Positions 28,001-36,341 of a stretch of DNA of 64,000 nucleotides are shown here, piece after piece (positions within the stretch are counted from its first letter, which is position 1; each line of letters opens with the position of its first letter). The stretch comes from Rhyacichthys aspro. Lineage: Eukaryota > Chordata > Actinopteri > Gobiiformes > Rhyacichthyidae. The notes under the pieces are model-generated. The model was not told the origin of the DNA, searched no databases, and worked only from the letters and a program-made list of their open reading frames with translations. The DNA lies in NCBI GenBank assembly GCA_036850595.1, contig CM072148.1, positions 23,244,731 to 23,308,730 of the forward strand, read 5' to 3'. Both the position numbers and the translations under genes were made by a program.

Positions 28001-30484
28001 TCATTATTTCCCCAGAATATATTAGAGTGTAAATCTAACATGCGGCTTCTGCTTTTTCTGCCCATACGATTTAACACATACATTTACTGCCCCAGTGAAA
28101 AGTCTGGTGCAGGTATGGAGGCATACGTTGGCACATCTCCCGCAGGTCGTTGTGCCACGCTCGCTGGAGGGAGGAGAAGTGGGAGCAAACATGGCTTTGA
28201 TCGTGTTAATTAAATAGATGCATCAGTGACGCGAGACGGGATAAAAAATAAAGTAGCAGTCTGTTGTTTCAAGCAAAATGAGGGGCTTTTTCTCGTGTTG
28301 CATGTTAGTGAAAATATTGGCCTGTACATCATTGTTACGCACAGCATTGCAGATTCATTAAGTAAAAGTGTTCCAGGACCTTTTTGTTGGATTTATGTCA
28401 CACCTGTGAAGTTAAACTGAGAGGAGGAAAAGCAAAAAGATTTTTATACACACTGGATCAGACCGACCAAACATGCTGGGTCTGCTGAAAGAGATGCACA
28501 TGGGAGATAAGCAGCAGGCAGCTTTTATGCAGGTAGATCACCTGTTGCTTTGGGGAGTGAGTCCTTTTCATATCTTATGCCTCGTTTTTATTCTGATGAA
28601 TTTGGTCTGATCCTGTTTGCTTGCTTGCTATTAATTGTTTTCAAACCTTGAATATTGTGGAATCTTAAAACCTCACTTTAAATACTTTAGAACTATCCTA
28701 TGCCTGATATATATGCCAGATTTGGCTTCAAGAACATGGATATACTATTTTACTTGGTGTACCTTTTTTATTGTACCGTGTACATATGATCTGAGCCATG
28801 TGGGTCTACAGGTGCTGAGGAACATGGTGCACTGTGCCGACCTGAGCAACCCCACCAAACCCCTGCCGCTATACCGACAGTGGACAGAGAGGATCATGGA
28901 GGAGTTCTTCCGACAAGGAGACAAGGAGCGCGAGAGGGGCATGGAGATCAGCGCCATGTGTGACAAGCACACTGCCTCTGTGGAGAAGAGTCAGGTAACA
29001 TTTGGCATACGAACAGTATGTGAGTGCCAGTTTAGCCTATGACTATTTTTACTTCTACTGGAGTCACTTTATTTTAAAGGTGGTGTGTAGTTTTTGGTCT
29101 TTTTGCATACATCAATTGATAGATCTCTCTCTCTCTAACACACACACACACACACACACTATCTTATTTTGTCATGAACATGCAGGAAGCAGTCCTTACT
29201 AGTGTATGGTGGGTATAGTAGTGTTTCATATTAAAAGAAGTTTTAAGTTAATAGACACTGATAACAAACCAGTCATAGCTCATAGAGAGTTAGACATTCC
29301 CTCCTCTTTGAAAAAAACAATCACAGTTGAGCAGAGCGTCCATCAAGCCCACAGTTTCTGGCATCAACCCTTCCACTGGGTGGGGGTGCGCTCCTGGCAG
29401 CTCAGGTAGAGCATACGCCTTGCGTGTGGAAGACCTGGGTTTTGAGTGTTGGTTGGGTCATTTGCCCAATGTCATTCCCCACTCTCTTTCATTATTAAAG
29501 AGGTAGACCTTTCCAAGCTGGATCATTGCCACATTAATTTTTCCGTTCTGTTTGTGTACATTCCTGCAGGTGGGCTTCATCGACTACATCGTGCACCCAC
29601 TGTGGGAGACCTGGGCTGACCTGGTGCACCCTGATGCCCAGGAGCTGCTGGACACGCTGGAAGAGAACAGGGACTGGTACCTGAACACCATGCCTCAGTC
29701 GCCCTCGCCTCCACCAGACCGACACCTGCAGCAGGACCGCTTCCAGTTCGAGCTAACTCTGGAGGACCTCCAACACAACAACCATAACCACGTCCCTCTG
29801 AGGAGGGCCCCCCGGGGCCGCAGAGCCGTCTGTGAGGCCACAGAGGGCACGCACAATGGCCAAGCAGAGCCGGACCTAGAACCAGAGCTGGACCCAGATC
29901 CAGACCCAGAGCCAGAGCCAGAGCCAGAACCAGAACTAGAGCCAGACCCAGAGGCCAGCAATGAGGAGCAATACCAGGATGAGAACCACAACAGCCAACA
30001 CAACGGAGTCCAGGAGGAGGAGAAACAATGTGAACAGGTGGAGCAGGAAGGGGAGGAACCACAGGGAGCGGAACAAAGTGAAGAAAGCGTGAGGGAAGGG
30101 GAGGAGCCAGAGGGAGAGGGGGCAGAGCAAAGTGAAGAGGGTAAGAGGGAAGAAATAGAGCTAAAGGAAGAGGAGGTAGAGCTAGTTGGGCAAATGGAGA
30201 GGGAAGGGGAGGAAACAAAGGGAGAAGAGGCTGAGCAAAGTGAAGAAACTGAGACAAAAGGGACTGAACTAAATGAGGAGGGGGTGGAGATTGCTGAGGA
30301 AGGGGAGAGAGAAGGAGAGGAGCCAAAGGAGGAGGAGAAAGGTGACGAAAAAGAGGAAGAGAACGTAGAAGGTGAAGGAGAAACTGAAGAGACTGAACTA
30401 GAGCTGGAGGAAGAGGAGGCTGAGTTAGAGGTGGAGGACAGGGAGGAAAATGAAGAAGAGGAAGGAAAGGAGGAGGAAAGTTAA
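7097..30484 (+). CDS. pde4c: cAMP-specific 3',5'-cyclic phosphodiesterase 4, long form (best match PDE4C)
   Basis: Hydrolyses cAMP to 5'-AMP and so shapes PKA signalling. Coding exons: 7097-7138, 9155-9289, 12597-12724, 12805-12987, 13638-13677, 13942-14012, 14602-14764, 15389-15482, 15565-15722, 15803-15901, 18390-18554, 21771-21870, 21956-22110, 26297-26419, 28812-28994, 29570-30484. Phases agree throughout: 2,754 nt, 917 aa. The MKKSRSV start resembles the PDE4B1-type long N-terminus. UCR1 (about 135-200) has the PKA site RRES (Ser137); UCR2 spans about 217-290. The catalytic domain (about 345-650) has YHNSLH (His404, His408), HDVDHPG (His444, Asp445), HCADLSNP (Asp562) and the invariant Gln613. 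An ERK-type PQSPSP and FQF (671-673) follow. KPLPLYRQW, DRFQFELTLE and SSLSSTSVPRFGV favour PDE4C; from memory, the start and the NFTIL segment are more PDE4B-like. The roughly 225-residue acidic tail is unusual. The family is certain; the subtype is moderately supported. Confidence 0.9.
7139..9154. other. PDE4 intron 1, no gene recognised
   Basis: Between the MKKSRSV exon and the second coding exon. A richer patch at about 8,100-8,330 with a CAG run could be an alternative 5' exon of PDE4, but no PDE4 peptide is encoded there. The rest is AT-rich with no recognised element. Confidence 0.4.
9740..10476 (+). mobile_element. Tc1-like transposon, 3' part with transposase C-terminus
   Basis: The frame 9,740-10,171 encodes the C-terminal half of a Tc1-type transposase: WVLQQDNDPKHTSKSTS, then WPIQSPDLNPIEMLWPDLKK with the final Asp/Glu catalytic region. 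Downstream come the AATAAA-containing tail (near 10,332) and an end reading GTGGCACTG followed by TA near 10,476. The 5' half with the helix-turn-helix domain is missing. The frame stays open across a fold-back insertion at 9,988-10,030. Confidence 0.85.
9988..10030. repeat. Perfect 19-bp inverted repeat inside the Tc1 transposase
   Basis: The 19 bases at 9,988-10,006 are repeated as exact reverse complement at 10,012-10,030, with a 5-base spacer (ttaag). The neighbouring minus-strand Tc1 copy near 11,200-11,225 has the first arm but not the second, so the second arm is derived. Confidence 0.95.
10800..12360 (-). mobile_element. Tc1-like transposon, broken minus-strand copy
   Basis: Read on the minus strand from 12,300: a helix-turn-helix region (GKGYKAISKALGLQPTTVRA, IIHKWRKW), then TTSKELQALL and VSVHDSTIKKM. 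After a nested insertion come DxPKTFGKIFCG-like residues (about 11,460-11,510) and a QDNDPEHTS-equivalent region near 11,230. Stops and indels disrupt the frame. It lies tail to tail with the plus-strand copy at 9,740-10,476. A short TTAGGG-like run (11,175-11,192) interrupts it. Confidence 0.85.
11608..12004. mobile_element. MITE nested in the Tc1 copy (about 28-bp terminal inverted repeats)
   Basis: The ends TTCATGTGATCCTCGGGAAC and (reverse complement of the right end) TTCATGTGGCTCTCAGGAAC match with a few differences. TGCA occurs directly on both sides (11,604-11,607 and 12,005-12,008), consistent with a 4-bp target duplication. The flanking Tc1 sequence becomes continuous when the 397 bp are taken out. 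No coding capacity was seen. The superfamily is uncertain. Confidence 0.7.
14955..15100 (+). mobile_element. Possible LINE reverse-transcriptase C-terminal fragment
   Basis: A short frame in PDE4 intron 7 reads KINSPDIKQVTKVKYLGQIL, which resembles the thumb region after the RT core of fish non-LTR elements (a vKyLGviLd-like block). It is short and isolated, so the call is tentative. Confidence 0.35.
16614..17130 (-). repeat. SINE-like composite repeat with tRNA-like boxes
   Basis: In PDE4 intron 10. At 16,618-16,690 a tRNA-like stretch has a box-A-like GTGGCTCAGGAGGTAG and a box-B-like GGCTCGATCCCC. From 17,125 down to 16,745, on the minus strand, runs a sequence familiar from fish genomes: a GGTTAGCGCTCCTGC head, then GGGTACTCCAGCTTCCGCCC and CAGGGTGTACCCCGCCT. 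It is not a functional tRNA gene. A perfect hairpin lies at 17,040-17,078. Confidence 0.6.
17582..18195. mobile_element. Solo LTR (TG...CA ends, 5-bp target duplication)
   Basis: The segment begins TGTGACGG and ends CCGTCACA, and is flanked by ATATC on both sides (17,577-17,581 and 18,196-18,200). Its length (614 bp), ends and 5-bp duplication fit a solo LTR of a Gypsy/ERV-type retroelement left by LTR-LTR recombination. No internal coding part is present. It sits in PDE4 intron 10, about 190 bp before exon 11. Confidence 0.75.
18700..18822 (+). repeat. tRNA-derived SINE-like fragment
   Basis: Contains GTTAGCACTCCTGCCTCA and a box-B-like GGGGTTTGAGCCCC, followed by text like the dispersed fish repeats elsewhere in the window. 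It directly precedes the L1-like relic in PDE4 intron 11. Confidence 0.45.
18822..21180 (+). mobile_element. L1-like LINE ORF2 relic
   Basis: Fragments in consecutive frames give the RT order of L1: KAGPDGF (about 19,010), ALITLLPKPGKPSDKCENMR then PISLLNSDLKI (19,110-19,210), DQNGV (about 19,268), and RLLLYADDIILFLSEL (19,632-19,680). More degenerate C-terminal text follows to about 21,180. Several stops and frame shifts make it inactive. It fills most of PDE4 intron 11 on the same strand as the gene. Confidence 0.75.
22154..24472. mobile_element. 2.3-kb non-autonomous DNA transposon, hAT-like, with target duplication
   Basis: ACATTAGGAC occurs on both sides of the segment (22,144-22,153 and 24,473-24,482). 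The left end starts CAGGGGCGG. GGGCCCCTAGG-type sequence occurs near both ends in opposite orientation. Inside is AT-rich DNA with no recognisable transposase. A CAG-start end and an 8-10-bp duplication suggest a hAT-like deletion derivative. It lies in PDE4 intron 13, 43 bp after the exon. Confidence 0.6.
24640..26270 (+). mobile_element. L1-like LINE relic: ORF1 coiled coil and ORF2 C-terminus
   Basis: About 24,680-25,030 encodes, with stops, a heptad-rich coiled coil (LLEQQNKLLAENLTQQ, ENQRHRVKDLEEENFSLRDN, then KAKVIDLKSCSR) like L1 ORF1. About 25,700-26,260 gives ORF2 C-terminal text (WHRPGIIRFK, then a YWREVFGRL ending). Much of ORF2 between them, including RT, is deleted. The relic ends within about 30 bp of the PDE4 exon 14 acceptor at 26,297. 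Confidence 0.7.
26597..26672 (+). repeat. tRNA-like SINE head
   Basis: TGGCCGAGTGG matches a pol III box A and GGGTTTGAGTTCCCC matches box B at tRNA-like spacing. The stem pairing expected of an intact tRNA is not evident, so I treat it as a SINE-derived fragment in PDE4 intron 14. Confidence 0.45.
27700..28240. repeat. Poly-T tract and unclassified repeat-like DNA in PDE4 intron 14
   Basis: 27,709-27,741 is T-rich with single G interruptions. Near 27,880 GCAGGGTTGCCAGGTTTCTC resembles sequence that recurs in vertebrate DNA-transposon derivatives. No ends could be defined. Confidence 0.3.
29139..29159. repeat. (CA)n microsatellite
   Basis: A run of about ten CA units in PDE4 intron 15. Confidence 0.9.
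29380..29462 (+). repeat. tRNA-like SINE fragment
   Basis: GGCAGCTCAGGTAGAGCATACG (box-A-like) and GAAGACCTGGGTTTTGAG (box-B-like) occur at tRNA-like spacing in PDE4 intron 15. The box B and stems are degenerate, so this is not a working tRNA gene. Confidence 0.45.
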
Positions 30485-31691
30485 GCCTCGTTTCCACCAA
30501 GTGGTACAGTACAGAACTGCAGCCTGACTATAATAGATACTAACACGATTATCAAAAAATATGGATGTTGAGAAACATGAAGATGTTATAAGATGAGGAA
30601 GATAAATCATGGCCAGCACTGATTTTCAAATAAATCTAAATATTTCTGTGCTCCAGGGTTAGTTCTGTTTATATGTGATCCATTTTGGCTGGTGAGCTCA
30701 CAAATAATTTACTAAATTACCATTAAGTATAATAATGTGCAAAGTTACACTGTGCCCAGTGCAGTACTGTACCACTTGGTGGAAACAGGTCTTTAGGGGT
30801 TCAGGGTCACTGTCAGAATGAGGGTAATGGTGACCAATGGACTGTTAGAATGAGCAGATGAACTAAGTCACGTGACTGAGCGAGGGCTAACAAATATCAA
30901 ATGAGGACACCAAAACACTTTACTCCAGAGGAAACCCGGGCAGTTGTGTGTTGAGTCTTCATCACTTTGTGTCTACATGTGTCACTGCCGGGGTGTGGAA
31001 GACATTTTAGACTTTTTGTATCTCCGGAAATCTGTGTGAGCCTGTCCTCCTCACTTTGAATACTCCTCATCGTTCATCAGCGTCTGTTACTGCCTCTGTC
31101 TTGAGAATCGTTCATTCAAGACTCTGTTAATGAATGTCCACCTCTTTGTGAGAAAAAATGCAAAAAAGTCTGGAAAGTGTAGTCTACATGAACTTTCCTC
31201 TTCCAAACAGGGGCTCTGGTCTAATCTCCTCACGTACTAACCTTAAGCATCAATGCTGGATTTGTCTGCTCTCGTCATTTTTGTACTGTATCAGTGAAAC
31301 CTAACGGTCTGCAGTGCAGCTCTTTACAGCTGACTCCTGTTTGTGTCGATGTCAGTTTAATGTCACACTCAAATACTCAAATACAGTTTCATCCGATCAG
31401 AGCAGGTTTCCAATGCAAGGCTGTCACAGTCCTGGATGAGTTTGTTATGGACTGTCCCATGACCAGCACTGACCAATTAAAGCCCTTTCCCAATCGAGAT
31501 GGAGGGGAAGAGGCACTCATCTCTAAAGCAATGAACTGTGGGACCAGGCCAAAGGAGTGATGGTCTTCCACTGATCCCATCTTCTCTTTTTCCTTTGTTT
31601 TGTAAAATGGTATTTGGCACTTTATCTAACACCCCTGTTACATAAATGTACATAACAAACATGTATTTTACTCTGCTGATGTCAAAATAAA
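30485..31691 (+). promoter_or_regulatory. PDE4 3' untranslated region with two AATAAA signals
   Basis: Follows the TAA at 30,482-30,484. Polyadenylation hexamers lie at 30,629-30,634 (inside a MITE) and 31,686-31,691. The end point is inferred from the second hexamer; the true cleavage site is unknown. Confidence 0.5.
30486..30790. mobile_element. MITE with about 23-bp terminal inverted repeats in the PDE4 3' UTR
   Basis: The 23 bases at 30,490-30,512 (GTTTCCACCAAGTGGTACAG and three more) recur as reverse complement at 30,764-30,786. The element is about 300 bp, non-coding, and starts one base after the stop codon. It carries AATAAA at 30,629. The target duplication is unclear. Confidence 0.75.
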
Positions 31692-31964
31692 CATGATCAA
31701 TAATGATGATTCACATTTCTTGTACAGGAGATACCATATTCTAAATTATATCACTCTGTCTATATAATCTTCTTCTCTAGTTCATTTTCAACTACAGTCC
31801 ACACCAACTCTTTACCAGCAAAGAGCAAACAGTAAAAGACATGTAAAACAACACTGCAACTGACCTGATCAGAAAAACGTTTTCTGATCTCTGGACCGCT
31901 TAGATTTAACAGAAAATCACTGCATTGGTTCTTTTAAAATGAGGTGTTAATGTTACATTAATTT

Positions 31965-32443
31965 AAGATAATAATAATACGTTTATTGTCATATGCACAG
32001 TGAAAACATGTTTAAAACTATGCCAAGAAATTCATAATTGGAGGCTTTCCTTCACATTATTAAAAGCAACAACAGTTAAAAAAGTAATCAAATACAATAA
32101 ATAAAAAATATTAAAATAGTAACTCTGAAGCTGCATGGACAGTAAATTTGGAGTTTAGGAGTCTAATGGCTTTTGGAAAGAAACTTTGAGCGATGTGGTC
32201 CTTGATGTAACGTTTCCCAGAGGGGAGCAGTGTAAACAACATGTTCTGAGTAGTGTATTGTCTCTGATGATATTGTGGGCGGTCCTGATGACCCTGCTTG
32301 TGTATTATTGTTGCAAAACTATTTGCAAATTTGTGCTGTGAGTGCTGTATGGGTATGCAGAGGTTTGTGAATGTGCAAAAAGAGCTACAAATTTGTCTGC
32401 AAGTTTGTGTGTGTGTAATCATGTGTGCAGATGTGAAAGACAA
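31965..32443 (-). mobile_element. LINE 3'-end fragment (CR1/L2/Rex-like ORF2 tail)
   Basis: On the minus strand a 110-residue frame ends with LFTLLPSGKRY followed by IAQSFFPKAIRLLNS. This resembles the C-terminal tail of CR1/L2-type LINEs (LPSGkRYR...SFfPrAirLLN). Only the last part of the element is present. Confidence 0.6.
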
Positions 32444-32909
32444 ACACCAAGTGTGAAGTTGATTTGCAACCAGGGCCGCCTCAACATACGATTAGGCCCT
32501 GGGACTGGAAGGTTCTGGAGGACCCCGCACGTGTCATGTAGAAAAATATTTGTATCCATTTGTGTTTGAAATGCCAAATGCTCTTCTTTTTCTCTCTAAA
32601 AAAACTGTGACTTGTCACACTCTGAGACAGAAACAGCTCAACATGTATCTTCATCACTAAAGTCTTAAGAATCATTTATTTAAATTTGGTGTTAGGCCAA
32701 AAACCTGCAAAAATCTAACAATAAAGGCATAAAAAAAAGGGCTGCATCTCCTGCTCAAGGTCTAAAGCCAGGAATCAGATGACACTGAGCAACATTTATC
32801 AGAACATAACCCAAATGTAAAAAGACTACAAAGTCCGTACATAACAACAGTACATTTAAATGCTAAATGTTATCAGACCCCATCTTGTTTTGAAATATAT
32901 GTTAACCTT

Positions 32910-34540
32910 ATTTGTGTCATCAGTTCACACCTGCCAGTTCACCTGAAGCTCATTCCCAATCAGCGCTGCATTTAAGCAGTCACAACCCGGCTCACCTCTG
33001 CCAGATTGTTCAGCAAGTTCGTGTGAACATCCAGCTTCATATCACGTATGACCAGATTCACTACCAGCTTCTGCCAGTCTGTCTACCTGCCGACCTGCCG
33101 GTGTTTGCCTCTGTGAGTACCCACCTTACCTCACTGGATCCTTCTGTTGGTCTTTTTTGTTCCTGTTCTGCCTGGTTTCCCTGCCTGCCGCGTTCCGCCT
33201 CTGCACGTGTTACCTGATTCCAGTTCAGTGCTGTCTTCAGTTCAGCGCTTCGTTTCTGCATGCCTGCCGCTCCATGTTCCTGTGCGCACCCCACGCTCCC
33301 TGCTTCCAGTCTGCCGCTCGACGCTGCCCCTCCAGTCTCCATCTGCGCGCTCTGGTCTCCAGTTCAGCCGCCTCCTCACGCCGCCACTACTGCACCCTGC
33401 CGTGCAAAACGTCAGATTTGCCCCGCCCACGTCTTAAAGAGATGGTTCCTGTTTCCACCTGTTTGCTGAACAATAAACACCTGTTTAAAATCTAACCTGT
33501 TGTTTGTTTGAGTCCACCCTCCAGCATCAGGAATCTCAGCCAAAGTCTGTTTCATCTGAGGTTAGTCAAGCAGCAGCACAGCAGGAGCAGGCCCTCAATG
33601 CCATGGCAGCTTAGATCCAGCTCCTGACTAACCAGATGAGCCATCTGACAACATCCCAAGACCCAGCACCTGATCTGACCAGGCAAGCCTGCCTATAGGG
33701 AACAGTAGAGTCAAGGGTTCTCAGCCTGTTCCTCATTTCAAGCCTTTGCCACTGAGCTCTGGAAGGTTTTTAACCTTGAAAACTCTGAATCAGATGCAGC
33801 CTGCAACCTGTGTCAACTGGGTCTCAAACTGTGGCAGATAACTCTGTAGATTTTCGTACTATTGCCAGCCGAAGTGGATTTAATCTCCCTGCACTTTGTC
33901 ACGACTTCAATCAAGGTTTAGATGGCTTCTAAAGACTTGCCATCTAAACCTTGATGACCTTATCAAGCTAGCCATTCAAGTAGACCAGTGTATTTGAACT
34001 CATCGTCAGGAGAGGTCCTCTCCTCCCCGGCTGGTCTCCTACACCCACTTCTGATCCCTCACCGCCCATGGTCACATATAGCACTGGATTTTGAAACCGG
34101 CCTCCAAGAATCAGATGGCAACTTGGTAATACGTAATCAATCACTTCTCCAAGATGTTAGTTCATGTCTTTTCCCTCTGATTTGGTCTCTGACAGAGGAC
34201 CACAATTCACGTCTGGGATGTCCTTCCACATTTCTGGAAGGAGTTCTGTCCCCATCTTGGTGCCACAGTTAGTCTGAGGGTGGAAGCCAGAGAAAAAACT
34301 AACAGCCAGACAGAGAGGCTAAACCAGGAGATGGAGACAGCTTTGAGGTGTTTTTTCATCGCAGAACCCTTCATCATGGTCCCGCCAGCTGCTGTGGGCT
34401 GAATATGCCCACAACACACTCTTCAGTACCACCACAGGCCTCTCAACTTTCCAATGTGCCTATGGTTATCAGCCACTCTTTCCTACCCAGGACATAGAAG
34501 CCAGTGTCCCTTCCTGTCTTCAGCTCGGCGGTGTGTGTGC
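32910..34540 (+). mobile_element. Ty3/Gypsy-like LTR retrotransposon relic with large internal deletion
   Basis: About 32,920-33,500 looks like a 5' LTR region ending with an AATAAA-containing stretch (near 33,473). A degenerate gag follows at 33,560-33,990, with a DDLIKLAIQVDQ-like block in shifted frames. The sequence then passes directly to an integrase-like part (HRPWSHIALDF at about 34,050; QTERLNQEMETALRCFF at about 34,305; TGLSTFQCAYGYQPLFPTQD at about 34,435). Protease, reverse transcriptase and RNase H are absent. Many stops; inactive. Confidence 0.7.
33910..33955. repeat. Perfect 17-bp hairpin within the Gypsy gag relic
   Basis: 33,910-33,926 and 33,939-33,955 are exact reverse complements with a 12-base loop. 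The repeat lies in the degenerate gag frame. Confidence 0.9.
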
Positions 34541-34934
34541 GCGTGTGTACATTTGAGTCACGTGAGCGTGCGCTGGCACTGATTCCTGTGGGTGGCACTG
34601 TGGGAGTGGTGTGGCATTAGTGAATGCACTCATCTGTGTTGGCTTATAGGCCTGGATGGTGGTGGTGTGGTGAGCTGGGGAGAAACTTTCTGTTGACCAC
34701 CGCTCAGGGCCACTTTTTCACAGCGAGGCAGTCTCAAGCAAACAAACCACAATAAGAAAACAGAAAACTAACAGCTACCACAATGTGTTACATGTGCCCC
34801 AGGGGCCAATCAGGTGCATGAGCGTCTCTGGGACAGGTAAACTGCCCCTCCCCCTAGAAGAGTATCTGCCCCAGTTACCAAGAGTGGAGTGATTATTTAT
34901 ACATTAGCAAGAGCAAACATCATTATAGAGCAGA

Positions 34935-34990
34935 CCTGGACATTTTAAGGCCTGAGGGCCACATCAGGCCCTCAACCGACCCCTGTCCGT
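34935..34990 (+). repeat. Partial copy of a hAT MITE end
   Basis: CAGACCTGGACATTTTAAGG followed by GGCCACATCAGGCCCTC matches the left end of the complete MITE at 58,596-58,881. The right end was not found. Confidence 0.5.
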
Positions 34991-35111
34991 CCCTCAGGAG
35001 GCTTGTGTCAAAAAAGGAATGAGTGTACACCATGTACAGTACTCAATACAAACGTAATATTTTTGTTTTAAGGCACTCAAAGACTCTTTGCCAATAAGTG
35101 TCAACAATAAT

Positions 35112-35650
35112 AGGTGCGTTCCACTTGAGCCAGACCTGCGCAGTTTCGATCGGTGCACAGTGCACACCGGTTAGATATGTGTCCGACTTTGTACCGACTT
35201 GCTCTGATGTAACCTCTGCGCCGGTGACGGAAATCTGGTGAGATCAAAACGAGAACAGCCGTCTGACGCTGCAGTTGTGAAAAAGCAACTGCAGCGTCTT
35301 AAACGCTCACTTGTATAATGTGGCTTTTTGTGTTTAATTATTCCCTCTGTATAAACGGTTTGTGCTGCTGTCAGATATAGAAGACACAGTCATTTACGAC
35401 ATTTTGCACAATATACAATGACTATGGGATATTAAATGCGTAAACTTAGGGATAACGCCACAGACCTCTGCTAATAGCGCCATATCTATAATACCCCGAA
35501 GCGCACGTAATTTACAATAAGACTATGATAGTTTCAGTCTTATTGTAAAGCAAAACCCTTATAAATTAAATCGATTTATTTGAAACATACATCAAACACA
35601 CGCGAGAACTGCACCTAGAGTACTATAACAGGCAAGATCCTAAACAAAGA
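35112..35650. repeat. Dispersed repeat, copy 1 (family unnamed)
   Basis: About 35,370-35,490 aligns by eye with about 60,715-60,835: shared text includes ACACAGTCATTTACGACA / ACACAATCATTTAAGACA, GGGATATTAAAT / GAGATATTAAAT, and ATAACGCC followed by AGACCTCTG. It has no coding capacity. It starts with GGTGCGTTCCACTTGAGCC, a sequence I associate with fish interspersed repeats. Confidence 0.6.
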
Positions 35651-36341
35651 GGGAGAAAACTCTCCTGTCAGCGGACATTTGCAGTTTACAAAGTAAGGAA
35701 AAAAGACAAAATAAAGCTTAAGTAAGGCCTTCTTTATTGACTTTACTACTACCAAACAGCAGTTTCCTTGTTTTGTTTGTCCCCGTCTTTATTGTGTATG
35801 TGCAACATGTTTGGCAAAGCAACAGGACTCAGACAGACAGTAGACTCCATACAAACATTAGGCTGGAGTTATCCTGGAGTGACAAAGCAACAGTGCAGTT
35901 TTTATTAGCTTGCCTTCAGCAATACATTAAGCAAACATTCATTTTATTTGTTCTTAGCTCAAAATCATCAGTGGAGGAACACTCAGGCTTTACCTCTTTG
36001 GCTTTTACAGTAGAAAAAGGCTCAGGTCAAAGTTCAAAAGAGACATACAAATCTACAGGTGCATTTTTTATAAAGAAGCAACCTTAAGTTATAGTTGTAA
36101 TAAATATATTAAAAACACATACACTTCACTTTGGTTTTTCTGTAATCACAAAGCAAGGCAATGACATTTAAACAATTAAACACATTAAACAACATTAAGC
36201 AATTACTGAAGGTATAGAGGAGTATCTGTGGTGTGAACAGATCTGAGACACACTCCTTTCCTTCTACATAATCTGTGTGATGCTTGGAGAGAGTTTCCTT
36301 CGTAACAGTAAAAATGTGGCTGAGACATAGAAAAACTGATT

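Noticed and set aside
29577..30500. Open frame of 307 codons on the minus strand, Leu/Pro-rich
   Set aside because: It is the antisense of the PDE4 acidic tail; purine-rich GAG/GAA repeats leave the opposite strand stop-free. No start context, domains or splice support.
33147..33495. Three overlapping plus-strand frames and one minus-strand frame, Pro/Ser/Cys-rich
   Set aside because: They lie in the LTR-like part of the Gypsy relic and overlap in all frames, as expected of GC-rich non-coding DNA.
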